DNA of 50,244 nt. Origin: Capnocytophaga canis. Its GTDB lineage: Bacteria > Bacteroidota > Bacteroidia > Flavobacteriales > Flavobacteriaceae. The notes below the pieces were generated by a model. The model had not been told where the DNA came from. It worked only from the letters and a program-made list of their open reading frames with translations, and made no database searches. The stretch is taken from positions 1 through 50,244 of the forward strand of contig NZ_CDOI01000144.1 of NCBI RefSeq assembly GCF_000827555.1, written 5' to 3'. This document shows, piece by piece, positions 27,222-36,311 of the stretch. The position numbers and the translations under genes are program-made. The stretch's first letter is position 1. Every line of letters starts with the position of its first letter.

Positions 27222-30200
27222 ATGGCATCAAACAAAAAATACTGGAAAAGTGTAGAAGAACTTAATGAGAATTCAGTCATAGATACACTGAAACAGAATG
27301 AGTTTGTCGAAGAAATCCCAGTAGATGAGTTTTTAGGAGATAAGGCTACCTTAGAGTCCTCATCCACAACCCGTCGTGATTTCTTGAAATATGTAGGTTT
27401 CACTACGGCAGCTGCTACTTTAGCAGCTTGTGAAGGGCCTGTTCACAAAGCAGTTCCTTATGTTGTGTTACCCGAACAAATTCGTCCAGGAGTAGCTGAC
27501 TACTATGCTACGGCAATTGCTGACGGATATGATTTCGCAAGTGTACTTGTGAAAACCCGTGAAGGAAGACCTATTTTAATTGAACATAATAAAGAAGCAA
27601 ACTCCCATTGTGAGGCAAATGCTCGTGTGATTGCTTCGGTATTGAGCCTGTATGACAATCTCCGTGTAAAAAATCCGATTGCAAAAGGAGGTTCAGCTAT
27701 ATCTTGGAATGATTTAGATGCAGAGGCTATGAAAGCCTTGGAGAAAGCAGCACAAGAGGAGAAGCAAATTGTCGTATTCAGTCATACTTTAGCAAGTCCT
27801 TCAACCTATAAGTTAATTGAGAATCTCAAAGAAAAATATCCTACCGTGAAATTGGTGGAGTATGATGCCATTTCAGAAGAAGCTACTCTAAACGCATTTC
27901 AAAAAAAATATGGAGTTCGAGCAATGGCGGACTATGACTTTACAAAAGCAGATGTAATTGTTTCTTTTGGAGCTGATTTTATCGCTGATTGGCAGGGAGG
28001 TGGCTTTGAGGGAGCGTATGCCCAAAAGCGTATCCCAAAAAATGGGAAAATGTCAAGACACATTCAGTTTGAGTCAAATATGACTTTAACAGGAGCGAAT
28101 GCTGACAAACGAGTACCTTTGACTCCTTCACAACAAAAAGTTGCATTAGCGAAATTCTATGGTTATTTAACTGGGATTTCTGTATCAGGAAATTTAGATG
28201 CTAAAGTAGAAGAGCAGGTTAAAAAGGCTGCTGAACAAGTGAAAAGAGCTGGAACAAGAGCCGTAGTAGTTTCAGGTATTCAAGACGAAAATGCTCAATT
28301 GCTAGTATTGGATATTAACGAAAGATTACAAAGCGTAGCTTTCAACACAAAGAACCCTATCAACGTTCGCAAGGGAAGTCTTGTGGCTTTGAAAGAATTG
28401 ATAGCTGATATGAACAGTGGAAAAGTAGGGGTTCTGATTATCAATAATTTAAATCCATTATACACTTTGCCTAACGCAGCAGAGTTTGAAACAGCTCTAC
28501 AAAAGGTAGCTTTTTCAGTGTCTTTTTCAATGAAAGCAGATGAAACGGCAATTAAAACAAATTATATAGCTGCAGCACCTCACTATCTCGAGTCTTGGGG
28601 AGATGTTGAATTTAAAAAAGGATACTATGGTTTAACACAACCAACAATCCGCCCTCTGTTTGACACACGTCAATTACAGGATGCATTGTTAAAATGGTCT
28701 GGATCAGACAAAACATACTACGATTTTATTAAAGAAAATTGGACAGTTTCCATTTTGGGTGAAGCTAAATGGAATAAAGCTTTACATGATGGAGTATTTG
28801 TTTCAGCTAAAGAAGAATTAGCAGTAAGTAATGAGGTTTCTGTGAATGAAGCACTTAACTCGTTGGCAAAAACTTCGACCAATGGGTTTGAATTGACTTT
28901 GTACTCAAAAATAGGAATTGGAGACGGGCAACAAGCTAATAACCCTTGGTTACAAGAGTTACCAGATCCGATCACGAGAACTACGTGGGACAACTACTTA
29001 ACCATGTCATCCTATGATGCTAAAGAATTAGGCATTAAAAACTGGCACGTAGCTACCGGAGCTTTAGACGGGAACTACGCGGAGATTACTGTAAATGGAA
29101 TTACGCTGAAGGTTCCTGTACTTATTCAACCAGGACAAGCGAGAGGTTCTGTTGGTTTAGCATTTGGCTACGGGAAAAAAGAAGCTATGAAAAAAGAGAT
29201 GCAAGTGGGAGTTAATGCTTACCCACTGTATCAGAACTTCGATAATGTACAAAGTGTAACCATCAAAAATATTGGAGGGACGCATGAATTTGCTTGTGTT
29301 CAGTTGCACAATACCCTTATGGGACGTGGGGATGTTTTGAAAGAAACTACTTTAGAAGAGTTTAACACGAAAGATGCGAAAGAGTGGAATGTAAAACCAG
29401 TGGTGTCATTAGATCACAAAGAGGTATTAGCTTCCAGCGTTTCTCTTTGGGAAACTTTCGATCGTTCCTCAGGGCATCACTTCAATCTATCTATTGATCT
29501 AAACGCTTGTACGGGCTGTGGAGCGTGTGTGATAGCTTGTCATGCAGAAAATAACGTTCCAGTAGTTGGGAAAGAAGAAATGAGACGTTCGCGAGATATG
29601 CACTGGTTGCGTATTGACCGATATTATTCTTCGGCAGATACCTTCAAAGGTGATTTAGAGACTAAAGCGGGAATTGAGGGATTGAGTGCTGCACTTTCTA
29701 CCTACGGAGAGATGGAAGACCCAGCTGAAAATCCGCAAGTAGCGTTCCAACCGGTTATGTGTCAGCATTGTAATAACGCTCCATGTGAAACGGTATGTCC
29801 AGTAGCTGCAACCTCACACGGTCGTCAAGGACAAAATCACATGGCATATAATCGTTGTGTGGGAACACGTTACTGTGCTAACAACTGTCCTTATAAAGTA
29901 CGACGTTTCAACTGGTTCTTATACAACAATAACGATGAGTTCGACTTCAACATGAATAACGATTTGGGTAAAATGGTATTGAATCCAGATGTAACGGTTC
30001 GTTCACGTGGGGTTATGGAAAAATGTTCATTCTGTATCCAACAGACTCAGGCTGTTATCTTGAAAGCTAAAAATGAGGGTCGTGCAGTTCGTGAAGGAGA
30101 GTTCAATAACGCTTGTGCTTGTTCAGCAGCTTGTGGGACAGGAGCTATGGTGTTTGGTGATATCAACGAGAAAAATAGCGAAATCGCTAAATTGATAACC

Positions 30201-30290
30201 GACGACAGAGCATATCATTTGTTGGAACACATCGGGACACGTCCGAATGTGGTGTACCAAGTGAAAGTAAGAAATACGAACGAAGCATAA
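27222..30290 (+). CDS. actB: Alternative complex III iron-sulfur subunit ActB
   Basis: 1022 residues. An N-terminal twin-arginine-like segment TTRRDFLKYVGFTTAAATLA (about residues 47-66) followed by AACEG suggests Tat export and possible lipid anchoring. The first two thirds are a molybdopterin-oxidoreductase-like domain that in ActB proteins lacks the cofactor. The C-terminal ferredoxin-like domain has four Cys clusters: CTGCGACVIACHAEN, CQHCNNAPCETVCP, CVGTRYCANNCPYK and CSFCIQQT...ACACSAACGTGAM, enough for three [4Fe-4S] and one [3Fe-4S] cluster as in the family. It passes electrons between quinol and the cytochrome subunits. It lies between actA and actC on one transcript. Confidence 0.95.
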   Translation: MASNKKYWKSVEELNENSVIDTLKQNEFVEEIPVDEFLGDKATLESSSTTRRDFLKYVGFTTAAATLAACEGPVHKAVPYVVLPEQIRPGVADYYATAIADGYDFASVLVKTREGRPILIEHNKEANSHCEANARVIASVLSLYDNLRVKNPIAKGGSAISWNDLDAEAMKALEKAAQEEKQIVVFSHTLASPSTYKLIENLKEKYPTVKLVEYDAISEEATLNAFQKKYGVRAMADYDFTKADVIVSFGADFIADWQGGGFEGAYAQKRIPKNGKMSRHIQFESNMTLTGANADKRVPLTPSQQKVALAKFYGYLTGISVSGNLDAKVEEQVKKAAEQVKRAGTRAVVVSGIQDENAQLLVLDINERLQSVAFNTKNPINVRKGSLVALKELIADMNSGKVGVLIINNLNPLYTLPNAAEFETALQKVAFSVSFSMKADETAIKTNYIAAAPHYLESWGDVEFKKGYYGLTQPTIRPLFDTRQLQDALLKWSGSDKTYYDFIKENWTVSILGEAKWNKALHDGVFVSAKEELAVSNEVSVNEALNSLAKTSTNGFELTLYSKIGIGDGQQANNPWLQELPDPITRTTWDNYLTMSSYDAKELGIKNWHVATGALDGNYAEITVNGITLKVPVLIQPGQARGSVGLAFGYGKKEAMKKEMQVGVNAYPLYQNFDNVQSVTIKNIGGTHEFACVQLHNTLMGRGDVLKETTLEEFNTKDAKEWNVKPVVSLDHKEVLASSVSLWETFDRSSGHHFNLSIDLNACTGCGACVIACHAENNVPVVGKEEMRRSRDMHWLRIDRYYSSADTFKGDLETKAGIEGLSAALSTYGEMEDPAENPQVAFQPVMCQHCNNAPCETVCPVAATSHGRQGQNHMAYNRCVGTRYCANNCPYKVRRFNWFLYNNNDEFDFNMNNDLGKMVLNPDVTVRSRGVMEKCSFCIQQTQAVILKAKNEGRAVREGEFNNACACSAACGTGAMVFGDINEKNSEIAKLITDDRAYHLLEHIGTRPNVVYQVKVRNTNEA

Positions 30291-30327
30291 AAATAATTTA
30301 ATAACTAAGAAATAATATAATAAGGAT

Positions 30328-31722
30328 ATGGCGTCGCATTATGAAGCACCTATACGAAAACCCTTAGTAACAGGCGATAAATCGTATCACGATGTTACGG
30401 TAGATATCGCCCGTCCAGTAGAGGGTAAAGCGAACAGGTTATGGTGGATTGTATTTTCCATTTCATTAGTAGCTTTCCTTTGGGGGTTGGGAAGTATGAT
30501 TTATACAGTATCAGTAGGTATTGGTACTTGGGGATTAAATAAAACAATCGGTTGGGCTTGGGATATTACCAACTTCGTTTGGTGGGTTGGTATAGGACAC
30601 GCAGGAACCTTGATTTCTGCTGTGTTGTTGCTTTTCCGCCAAAAATGGAGAATGGCTGTAAACCGCTCAGCCGAAGCAATGACTATTTTCTCTGTAGTTC
30701 AGGCGGGACTCTTTCCGATTATTCACATGGGAAGACCTTGGTTGGCGTACTGGGTAATGCCAATTCCAAACCAGTTTGGGTCGCTATGGGTAAACTTTAA
30801 CTCTCCGCTTTTGTGGGACGTATTCGCGATTTCTACCTATCTTTCGGTATCGTTGGTATTCTGGTGGACAGGTCTGCTTCCTGATTTTGCCATGTTGCGT
30901 GACCGTGCCGTAAAACCTTTCCAGAAAAAGATTTACAGTTTAGTAAGTTTTGGTTGGAGTGGACGTGCTAAGGATTGGCAACGTTTTGAAGAGGTTTCTC
31001 TTGTTTTGGCAGGTTTGGCAACTCCGTTGGTACTTTCCGTACACACCATCGTATCGTTTGACTTTGCTACCTCGGTAATTCCAGGTTGGCATACTACTAT
31101 CTTCCCGCCTTACTTCGTTGCTGGGGCAATCTTTTCAGGTTTTGCGATGGTAAATACGCTTTTGATTATCATGCGTAAAGTATGTAATTTTGAAGATTAC
31201 ATCACCATTCAACATATTGAATTGATGAACATCGTAATTATGATTACAGGTTCTATCGTAGGATGTGCATACATCACGGAGTTATTCGTAGCGTGGTACT
31301 CAGGTGTAGAGTATGAGCAATACGCTTTCTTGAACCGTGCTACAGGACCTTACGCTTGGGCTTACTGGTTGATGATGGGATGTAACGTATTTTCTCCACA
31401 ATTCATGTGGTTCAAAAAATTGAGAAGAAGCATTATGTTCTCGTTCATCATTTCGCTTGTGGTAAACGTAGGAATGTGGTTTGAGCGTTTCGTGATTATA
31501 GTAACATCTTTGCATAGAGATTATTTGCCTTCATCTTGGACAATGTTCTCACCTACCTTCGTTGATATTGGAATTTATATCGGAACTATTGGATTCTTCT
31601 TCGTGTTGTTCTTGTTGTATGCACGAACATTCCCAGTGATTGCACAGGCTGAGGTAAAATCAATCTTGAAATCATCTGGCGAGAAATATAAAAAACTAAG
31701 AGATAACGACCCTAATCATTAA
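30328..31722 (+). CDS. actC: Alternative complex III membrane subunit ActC (NrfD/PsrC type)
   Basis: 464 residues with about ten membrane helices. Starts MASHYEAPIRKPLVTGDKSY, then helices with VWWVGIGHAGTLISAVLLLF, FPIIHMGRPWLAYWVMPIPN and GAIFSGFAMVNTLLIIMRKV, the NrfD-like wording of quinol-binding subunits. In alternative complex III ActC carries the quinol site and a proposed proton path. It is 37 bases after actB and 5 bases before actD. Confidence 0.95.
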   Translation: MASHYEAPIRKPLVTGDKSYHDVTVDIARPVEGKANRLWWIVFSISLVAFLWGLGSMIYTVSVGIGTWGLNKTIGWAWDITNFVWWVGIGHAGTLISAVLLLFRQKWRMAVNRSAEAMTIFSVVQAGLFPIIHMGRPWLAYWVMPIPNQFGSLWVNFNSPLLWDVFAISTYLSVSLVFWWTGLLPDFAMLRDRAVKPFQKKIYSLVSFGWSGRAKDWQRFEEVSLVLAGLATPLVLSVHTIVSFDFATSVIPGWHTTIFPPYFVAGAIFSGFAMVNTLLIIMRKVCNFEDYITIQHIELMNIVIMITGSIVGCAYITELFVAWYSGVEYEQYAFLNRATGPYAWAYWLMMGCNVFSPQFMWFKKLRRSIMFSFIISLVVNVGMWFERFVIIVTSLHRDYLPSSWTMFSPTFVDIGIYIGTIGFFFVLFLLYARTFPVIAQAEVKSILKSSGEKYKKLRDNDPNH

Positions 31723-31727
31723 TCATC

Positions 31728-32252
31728 ATGAGTAAGAAAGTAGTACAAGCATTATATAATGATGATGATATTTTAATGGCAGCTGTAAAAACAGTTCGTT
31801 CTAAAAATCATCAGATTTCGGAAATATATACTCCATTTCCTGTTCACGGATTGGACAAAGCCATGGGGTTAGCTCCTACGCGATTAGCGATAGCTTCGTT
31901 CATTTACGGCTGTATAGGGTTAACTGTAGCTACCTTGATGGTTAATTATATCATGATCGAAGATTGGCCACAGGATATTGGAGGAAAACCAAGTATGACA
32001 TTTTTACAAAATATGCCTTCTTTTGTTCCTGTCATGTTTGAGATGACGGTATTTTTTGCAGCTCACTTGATGGTAATTACTTTCTTTTTGCGAAGTAAAT
32101 TATGGCCATTTAAAGAAGCAGAAAACCCTGATGTAAGAACTACTGACGACCATTTTTTGATGGAAATCGCAGTAACTGAAAACAATGTAAGTGAAGTAAC
32201 AACTCTATTGAAGGAAACAGGAGCTGTTGAAATTAAAATAGCAGAAAAATAG
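31728..32252 (+). CDS. actD: Alternative complex III subunit ActD (DUF3341)
   Basis: 174 residues. A soluble N-terminal part (VQALYNDDDILMAAVKTVRS; YTPFPVHGLDKAMGL) is followed by two membrane helices (about residues 55-80 and 100-125) and a polar tail. This is the DUF3341 layout of ActD, a structural subunit of the complex in the inner membrane. Spaced 5 bases from both neighbours, so translation is probably coupled. Confidence 0.93.
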   Translation: MSKKVVQALYNDDDILMAAVKTVRSKNHQISEIYTPFPVHGLDKAMGLAPTRLAIASFIYGCIGLTVATLMVNYIMIEDWPQDIGGKPSMTFLQNMPSFVPVMFEMTVFFAAHLMVITFFLRSKLWPFKEAENPDVRTTDDHFLMEIAVTENNVSEVTTLLKETGAVEIKIAEK

Positions 32253-32257
32253 GAGAT

Positions 32258-32815
32258 ATGAAAAATATAGTTAAAATAGCTTTATTCAGCAGTGTATCTT
32301 TACTTTTAGTATCTTGCTTTAACAAACGCGAGCCGAACTATCAATTTATGCCGAATATGTATGAAAGTGTTGGATATGAGACTTATCAACAATCACCGGC
32401 ATTTAAGGACAGTATGCAAGCTCAACTACCTGTAGCAGGTACCATCAAAAGAGGATGGCAACCGTATGAGTACGCGGACACACCAGCGGATTTGTTACTT
32501 GCAAAAGAAGAACTGAAAAGCCCATTAGTAGCTGATACAGAAAACCTTGAGCAAGGTAAGTTTTTGTATGACATCTATTGTGCTGTTTGCCATGGTGAGA
32601 AAGGTGACGGAAAAGGAATTTTGGTTGAAAGAGGTAAATTTGGAGGAGTGCCAAGTTATGCCGATAAGAATCGTGTTATTACACCAGGCGGAACGTATCA
32701 CGTCATTTATTATGGGCTGAATGCTATGGGTTCGTATGCCTCACAAATCAATGAAAAAGAACGTTGGCAAGTGGCGTTGTACGTAGAAAAACTACGTGAT
32801 GAGTTAGTAAAATAA
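32258..32815 (+). CDS. actE: Alternative complex III monoheme cytochrome c lipoprotein ActE
   Basis: 185 residues. Lipoprotein signal MKNIVKIALFSSVSLLLVSC with lipobox LVSC. One cytochrome c domain with CAVCH (about residues 107-111) and a probable axial Met in YGLNAMGSYAS (about 157). ActE accepts electrons from ActA and hands them to the terminal acceptor on the periplasmic side. Between actD and actF in the operon. Confidence 0.95.
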   Translation: MKNIVKIALFSSVSLLLVSCFNKREPNYQFMPNMYESVGYETYQQSPAFKDSMQAQLPVAGTIKRGWQPYEYADTPADLLLAKEELKSPLVADTENLEQGKFLYDIYCAVCHGEKGDGKGILVERGKFGGVPSYADKNRVITPGGTYHVIYYGLNAMGSYASQINEKERWQVALYVEKLRDELVK

Positions 32816-32841
32816 TTTCCTAAAAGAAAGATATTTAGATT

Positions 32842-34113
32842 ATGTATACATTTTCAAATAAATTAAGACTTACAGCAATTGTCCTTATCATCATTGGGAT
32901 TATTGGAATTGGAGTTGGATTTTTCACAGCACCCAAAACTGTAGAAGACGTTAAAACCATGGAACAAGCTCATCATTCTGACGCTCACGCTGATGCTCAC
33001 CACGATGATGCTCATTATGAACATGTGTTACATCAATTGCAGAACAAGCCTTGGGCTGCGGTTTATGTGGCGGCCTTGTTTTTCATGTTGATTTCTTTGG
33101 GAGTATTGGCTTTCTATGCAATCAATCGTGTGGCACAAGCAGGTTGGTCTCCTGTGCTTTTTAGAGTCATGGAAGGAATCACAGCATACTTATTTCCTGG
33201 AGTGGTTATTGTTTTTACCTTATTGGTACTTTCAGGGATGCATTTCAACCATCTTTTCATATGGATGGATGAAACAGTGGTGGCTCACGATGCTCTTTTA
33301 CAGGGTAAACAAGGCTATTTGAACGTGCCTTTCTTCTTGGGGAGAGCCGCGTTTTATATGTTAGGTTGGGTAGGCTACCGTTATATTTCGAGACGTTTGT
33401 CGATAGCTGAGGACACAGCAACCACTAATCGTCCGTTTGTTAGAAATTTCAAGTGGGCAGCTGGATTCTTGGTGTTTTTCTTGGTTACCGAATCGATGAT
33501 GTCTTGGGATTGGATTATGAGTGTTGATCCGCACTGGTTCAGTACTTTGTTCGGATGGTATGTATTTGCAAGTTTCTTTGTATCAGGGATTACAGTCATC
33601 GCAATGATTACAATCTATTTGAAAAGTCGTGGTTTTTTACCTCATGTGAATAGTAGTCATCTGCATGATTTGACTAAGTTTATGTTCGGTTTGTCAATTT
33701 TTTGGACATACTTGTGGTTTTCTCAGTTTCTATTACTTTGGTATTCCAACATTCCAGAAGAGGTGACTTATTATGTTTCAAGAATTAGAGATTATAAAGT
33801 GTTATTCTTTGGAATGTTACTGTTGAATTTCATTTTGCCTTTGTTGGTGTTAGTTAATACAGATTACAAACGTATCAGCAAATTGGTTTTCGCTATGGGA
33901 ATTGTAATTTTGGTAGGACACTACGTTGATTTTTACGTAATGATTATGCCGGCTACTGTTGGAGATCAATGGAGCATAGGAATTACTGAGATTTCTGCTG
34001 TATTATTCTTTTTAGGGTTGTTTATCTTTGTGGTGTTCACTGCATTATCCAAGTATCCGTTGTTGCCAAAAGGCAATCCGTTTATTGAAGAAAGCAAGCA
34101 TTATCACTATTAG
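32842..34113 (+). CDS. actF: Alternative complex III membrane subunit ActF
   Basis: 423 residues with about ten membrane helices, an ActC paralogue of the quinol:cytochrome c oxidoreductase membrane family. After the first helix there is a His/Asp-rich loop (HHSDAHADAHHDDAHYEH, about residues 44-61) that could bind metal; this is inference. Helical parts include FPGVVIVFTLLVLSGMHFNH and MSWDWIMSVDPHWFSTLFGW. Last gene of the operon; a terminator follows at 34147. No cytochrome oxidase genes follow, unlike the usual flavobacterial arrangement. Confidence 0.93.
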   Translation: MYTFSNKLRLTAIVLIIIGIIGIGVGFFTAPKTVEDVKTMEQAHHSDAHADAHHDDAHYEHVLHQLQNKPWAAVYVAALFFMLISLGVLAFYAINRVAQAGWSPVLFRVMEGITAYLFPGVVIVFTLLVLSGMHFNHLFIWMDETVVAHDALLQGKQGYLNVPFFLGRAAFYMLGWVGYRYISRRLSIAEDTATTNRPFVRNFKWAAGFLVFFLVTESMMSWDWIMSVDPHWFSTLFGWYVFASFFVSGITVIAMITIYLKSRGFLPHVNSSHLHDLTKFMFGLSIFWTYLWFSQFLLLWYSNIPEEVTYYVSRIRDYKVLFFGMLLLNFILPLLVLVNTDYKRISKLVFAMGIVILVGHYVDFYVMIMPATVGDQWSIGITEISAVLFFLGLFIFVVFTALSKYPLLPKGNPFIEESKHYHY

Positions 34114-34146
34114 GATTCATAGTTACATTTTTAATATTTACTCAAG

Positions 34147-34176
34147 AAGCTATCCGAAATAAGATTTGGGTAGCTT
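34147..34176 (+). terminator. Terminator of the act operon
   Basis: AAGCTATCC / GGGTAGCTT stem (one G-T pair) with a 12-base loop, followed by a T-rich run (TTTTGGTTTTT), 34 bases after actF. Confidence 0.75.
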
Positions 34177-34196
34177 TTTGGTTTTTGAAATGGTGG

Positions 34197-34775
34197 CTAT
34201 AGTTGGTGTACTATAAATTTACGGATATCCTCAAAGAAAGAAAAAAAATCATTTTCAAATACGGATTCGTGTTCAATAAGGGGTTTGATTGCATATTGCA
34301 TATTTGATTTAAATCCAGTTCGTCTGTCCATTTGGTAGAGAATCTTTTCCATGCCCTCTAATGAAGCATATGCTAAGAGCCAATTATCTTTAATCATATG
34401 TTGCATTATAAAAATAGTATGTTCATTCAATTTACTTTTCTCACATTCAAGTAGTTCATAAAATTGTTGAACATAGTCTTCTAGGCGGATGTCGGAATAC
34501 AAGTTCCAGTTTTTTGCTAGAAAATAATCGTAAAAAACATCTGTAATCACTCCTGAATAATGTCCAAATTTAGGGACTAATCGTTTTCGGCTACTTCGAA
34601 AAGTGGGGTTAGTGTCAGTGAAAGTGTCTATTTGCCGATGTAATAAAATACCTTTTTGTATCGGTTCAGGGAAAGAAAGATACTGCTTTCCACGAACGGT
34701 ATCCGCCATAAAATTTCCAATTTTTACTAAGTTGTCTTCTTCTCCCGATAAATAGATGTGTGCCAAAAAATTCAT
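34197..34775 (-). CDS. acpH: Acyl carrier protein phosphodiesterase (AcpH family)
   Basis: 192 residues from ATG 34775 (MNFLAHIYLSGEEDNLVKIG), which is the typical start of the family; the frame is open 21 bases more. Motifs: NFMADTVRGKQYL, GILLHRQIDTFTDTNPTF (His and Asp of the HD-like metal site, about residues 46-63) and GVITDVFYDYFLAKNW (Asp pair). The enzyme removes the 4'-phosphopantetheine arm from ACP. Single gene, convergent with the act operon and divergent from the lysozyme gene. Confidence 0.88.
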   Translation of the reverse strand: MNFLAHIYLSGEEDNLVKIGNFMADTVRGKQYLSFPEPIQKGILLHRQIDTFTDTNPTFRSSRKRLVPKFGHYSGVITDVFYDYFLAKNWNLYSDIRLEDYVQQFYELLECEKSKLNEHTIFIMQHMIKDNWLLAYASLEGMEKILYQMDRRTGFKSNMQYAIKPLIEHESVFENDFFSFFEDIRKFIVHQL

Positions 34776-34822
34776 AGTCAACCTATTTTCTGGCAAAAAT
34801 ATAAAATACGTAGGAATTTATC

Positions 34823-34830
34823 TATATTTG
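34823..34830 (+). promoter_or_regulatory. Probable -7 promoter box of the GH25 gene
   Basis: TATATTTG matches TAnnTTTG and lies 22 bases before the ATG at 34853. No convincing -33 element. Confidence 0.4.
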
Positions 34831-34852
34831 CAATAATGATAGTTTATAAAAA

Positions 34853-35701
34853 ATGAGGAAACGAAAAAGACAACATACCGCTAAGAAGAGAAAAGAATTT
34901 TCATGGAATAAGTTCCTCGTCGTATTTATTCTTTTTTTTAGTTTGCTAATTGGAGGGTTTCTTTATGTAAGAAAATATTATCCTGCACATTATCAGCGAA
35001 TATTAAATAAAGTTTTTTTGTCAAAAACGAATATAGATTATGAAAATAAGCGTATAGAACGGATTTCGTACAATTATAGAACCAAAACTTTTGGGATTGA
35101 TTTATCCCATTACCAAGAACGAAATGATATTGTTTGGGACAGTTTATATTTGGAGCGAGGAAATATCCCTTTGAAATTCGCTATCTTTCGAGCCACAATG
35201 GGAAATAATACACGAGATAAAAATTTTCATTATTTTTGGGAACAAGCAAGGAAACAGAAGTTAGTGCGAGGAGCTTACCATTTTTATCGTCCTGATGAAG
35301 ATCCTGTTCAACAAGCAACCTCTTATTTGCAAACGATAACATTGGAAAAAGGGGATTTTTTACCCATTTTAGATATTGAAAAACTGCCAAAGAAGAAAAA
35401 AGTAAAGCAATATCTTCAAGATATTCAAGTTTGGTTGGATATTGTGGAAAAAAAATACGGCCGAAAACCTATAATTTACACCTACATTAGTTTTTATAAT
35501 GACTATTTACATGATAAATTCAAAAACTATCCTCTTTGGATAGCCAATTACAATAATGTACTCACCCCGACACATATTCATAATTGGAAAATGTGGCAAT
35601 TTACAGAAAATGGGATTACTCCGGGTTCTAAAGTGAAAATAGATTTGAATATCTACAACGGAAGCGAAGAACAGATGCAAGAACTTCTGATTCAGAAATA
35701 A
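34853..35701 (+). CDS. GH25-family lysozyme (N-acetylmuramidase), membrane-anchored
   Basis: 282 residues. A very basic N-terminus (MRKRKRQHTAKKRKEF) precedes one membrane helix (about residues 22-42), an uncleaved anchor. The GH25 barrel follows: FGIDLSHYQ (about 77-85, Asp near the active site), LKFAIFRATMG, RGAYHFYRPDEDP, LPILDIEKLPK (DxE with the catalytic acid, about 173), KPIIYTYISFYNDYL, PLWIANYN and WKMWQFTENG. The enzyme cuts peptidoglycan between MurNAc and GlcNAc in the periplasm. Monocistronic. Confidence 0.92.
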   Translation: MRKRKRQHTAKKRKEFSWNKFLVVFILFFSLLIGGFLYVRKYYPAHYQRILNKVFLSKTNIDYENKRIERISYNYRTKTFGIDLSHYQERNDIVWDSLYLERGNIPLKFAIFRATMGNNTRDKNFHYFWEQARKQKLVRGAYHFYRPDEDPVQQATSYLQTITLEKGDFLPILDIEKLPKKKKVKQYLQDIQVWLDIVEKKYGRKPIIYTYISFYNDYLHDKFKNYPLWIANYNNVLTPTHIHNWKMWQFTENGITPGSKVKIDLNIYNGSEEQMQELLIQK

Positions 35702-35885
35702 TGTTTTGATTGACGGTTCAATCACAGCGTTATTGTCTTCCAATTAATGAATCTATATCCCAGCAAAACTTATATTATTGATTATATAAGAATAGACTCT
35801 CTGTAAATAACTAAATTATTGATTTTTCAGAAAATAGTTCAGGTTGCGAAATAACAAGAGAACTTTTACCATAGGAGTTATCTTT

Positions 35886-35911
35886 TTGAACGAAAAAAAA
35901 CATTATCTTTG
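35886..35911 (+). promoter_or_regulatory. Promoter of rbfA (leaderless arrangement)
   Basis: TATCTTTG (35904-35911) lies four bases before the rbfA ATG, as in thiL at the left edge. A TTG at 35886-35888 is only 15 bases upstream, shorter than usual, so the -33 box is uncertain. The rbfA message would have no leader. Confidence 0.55.
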
Positions 35912-35915
35912 CCAA

Positions 35916-36308
35916 ATGGAAAATAATAGACAAAAGAAAATAGCAGGGATTATTCAAGAGGAGCTTGCCAAAGTGTTACAGCAGTCTATTCGAGATGCAG
36001 GGCAGCACAATTTAATTATATCGGTAACAAAAGTAAGTGTTACAGTTGATTTGTCGGTTGCCAAAGTTTATCTGAGTGTCTTTCCTGAGTCTAAAGCGGA
36101 GGATATCTTAAAAGGGACTATTTCAAATACATCTTTGATTAAGCACGAATTGTCGCAAATCACTAAAAACCAATTCCGACGTATGCCTGATTTGCTTTTC
36201 TATATAGACGATTCATTGCAATATATAGAAGGAATTGAAAAATCACTCAAAGGCGAAGAGAATCCCATTGAAAATCGTGAATTACTTTATAAACGTAAAA
36301 AATCATAG
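35916..36308 (+). CDS. rbfA: Ribosome-binding factor A
   Basis: 130 residues from ATG 35916 (MENNRQKKIAGIIQEELAKV). The frame is open 72 bases upstream, but that would run through the promoter box. RbfA is a KH-type protein that binds the small ribosomal subunit in 16S rRNA maturation and cold adaptation. Core motifs: ISVTKVSVTVDLSVAKVYLS (about residues 37-56) and LSQITKNQFRRMPDLLFYID (about 88-107). The gene ends 3 bases before the FtsX-type permease gene, a pairing common in flavobacteria. Confidence 0.96.
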   Translation: MENNRQKKIAGIIQEELAKVLQQSIRDAGQHNLIISVTKVSVTVDLSVAKVYLSVFPESKAEDILKGTISNTSLIKHELSQITKNQFRRMPDLLFYIDDSLQYIEGIEKSLKGEENPIENRELLYKRKKS

Positions 36309-36311
36309 CCT

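Noticed and set aside
35707-35724. Inverted repeat TGATTGA / TCAATCA after the GH25 lysozyme gene.
   Set aside because: The stem is only seven pairs and is not followed by a T tract, so it is not called as a terminator.
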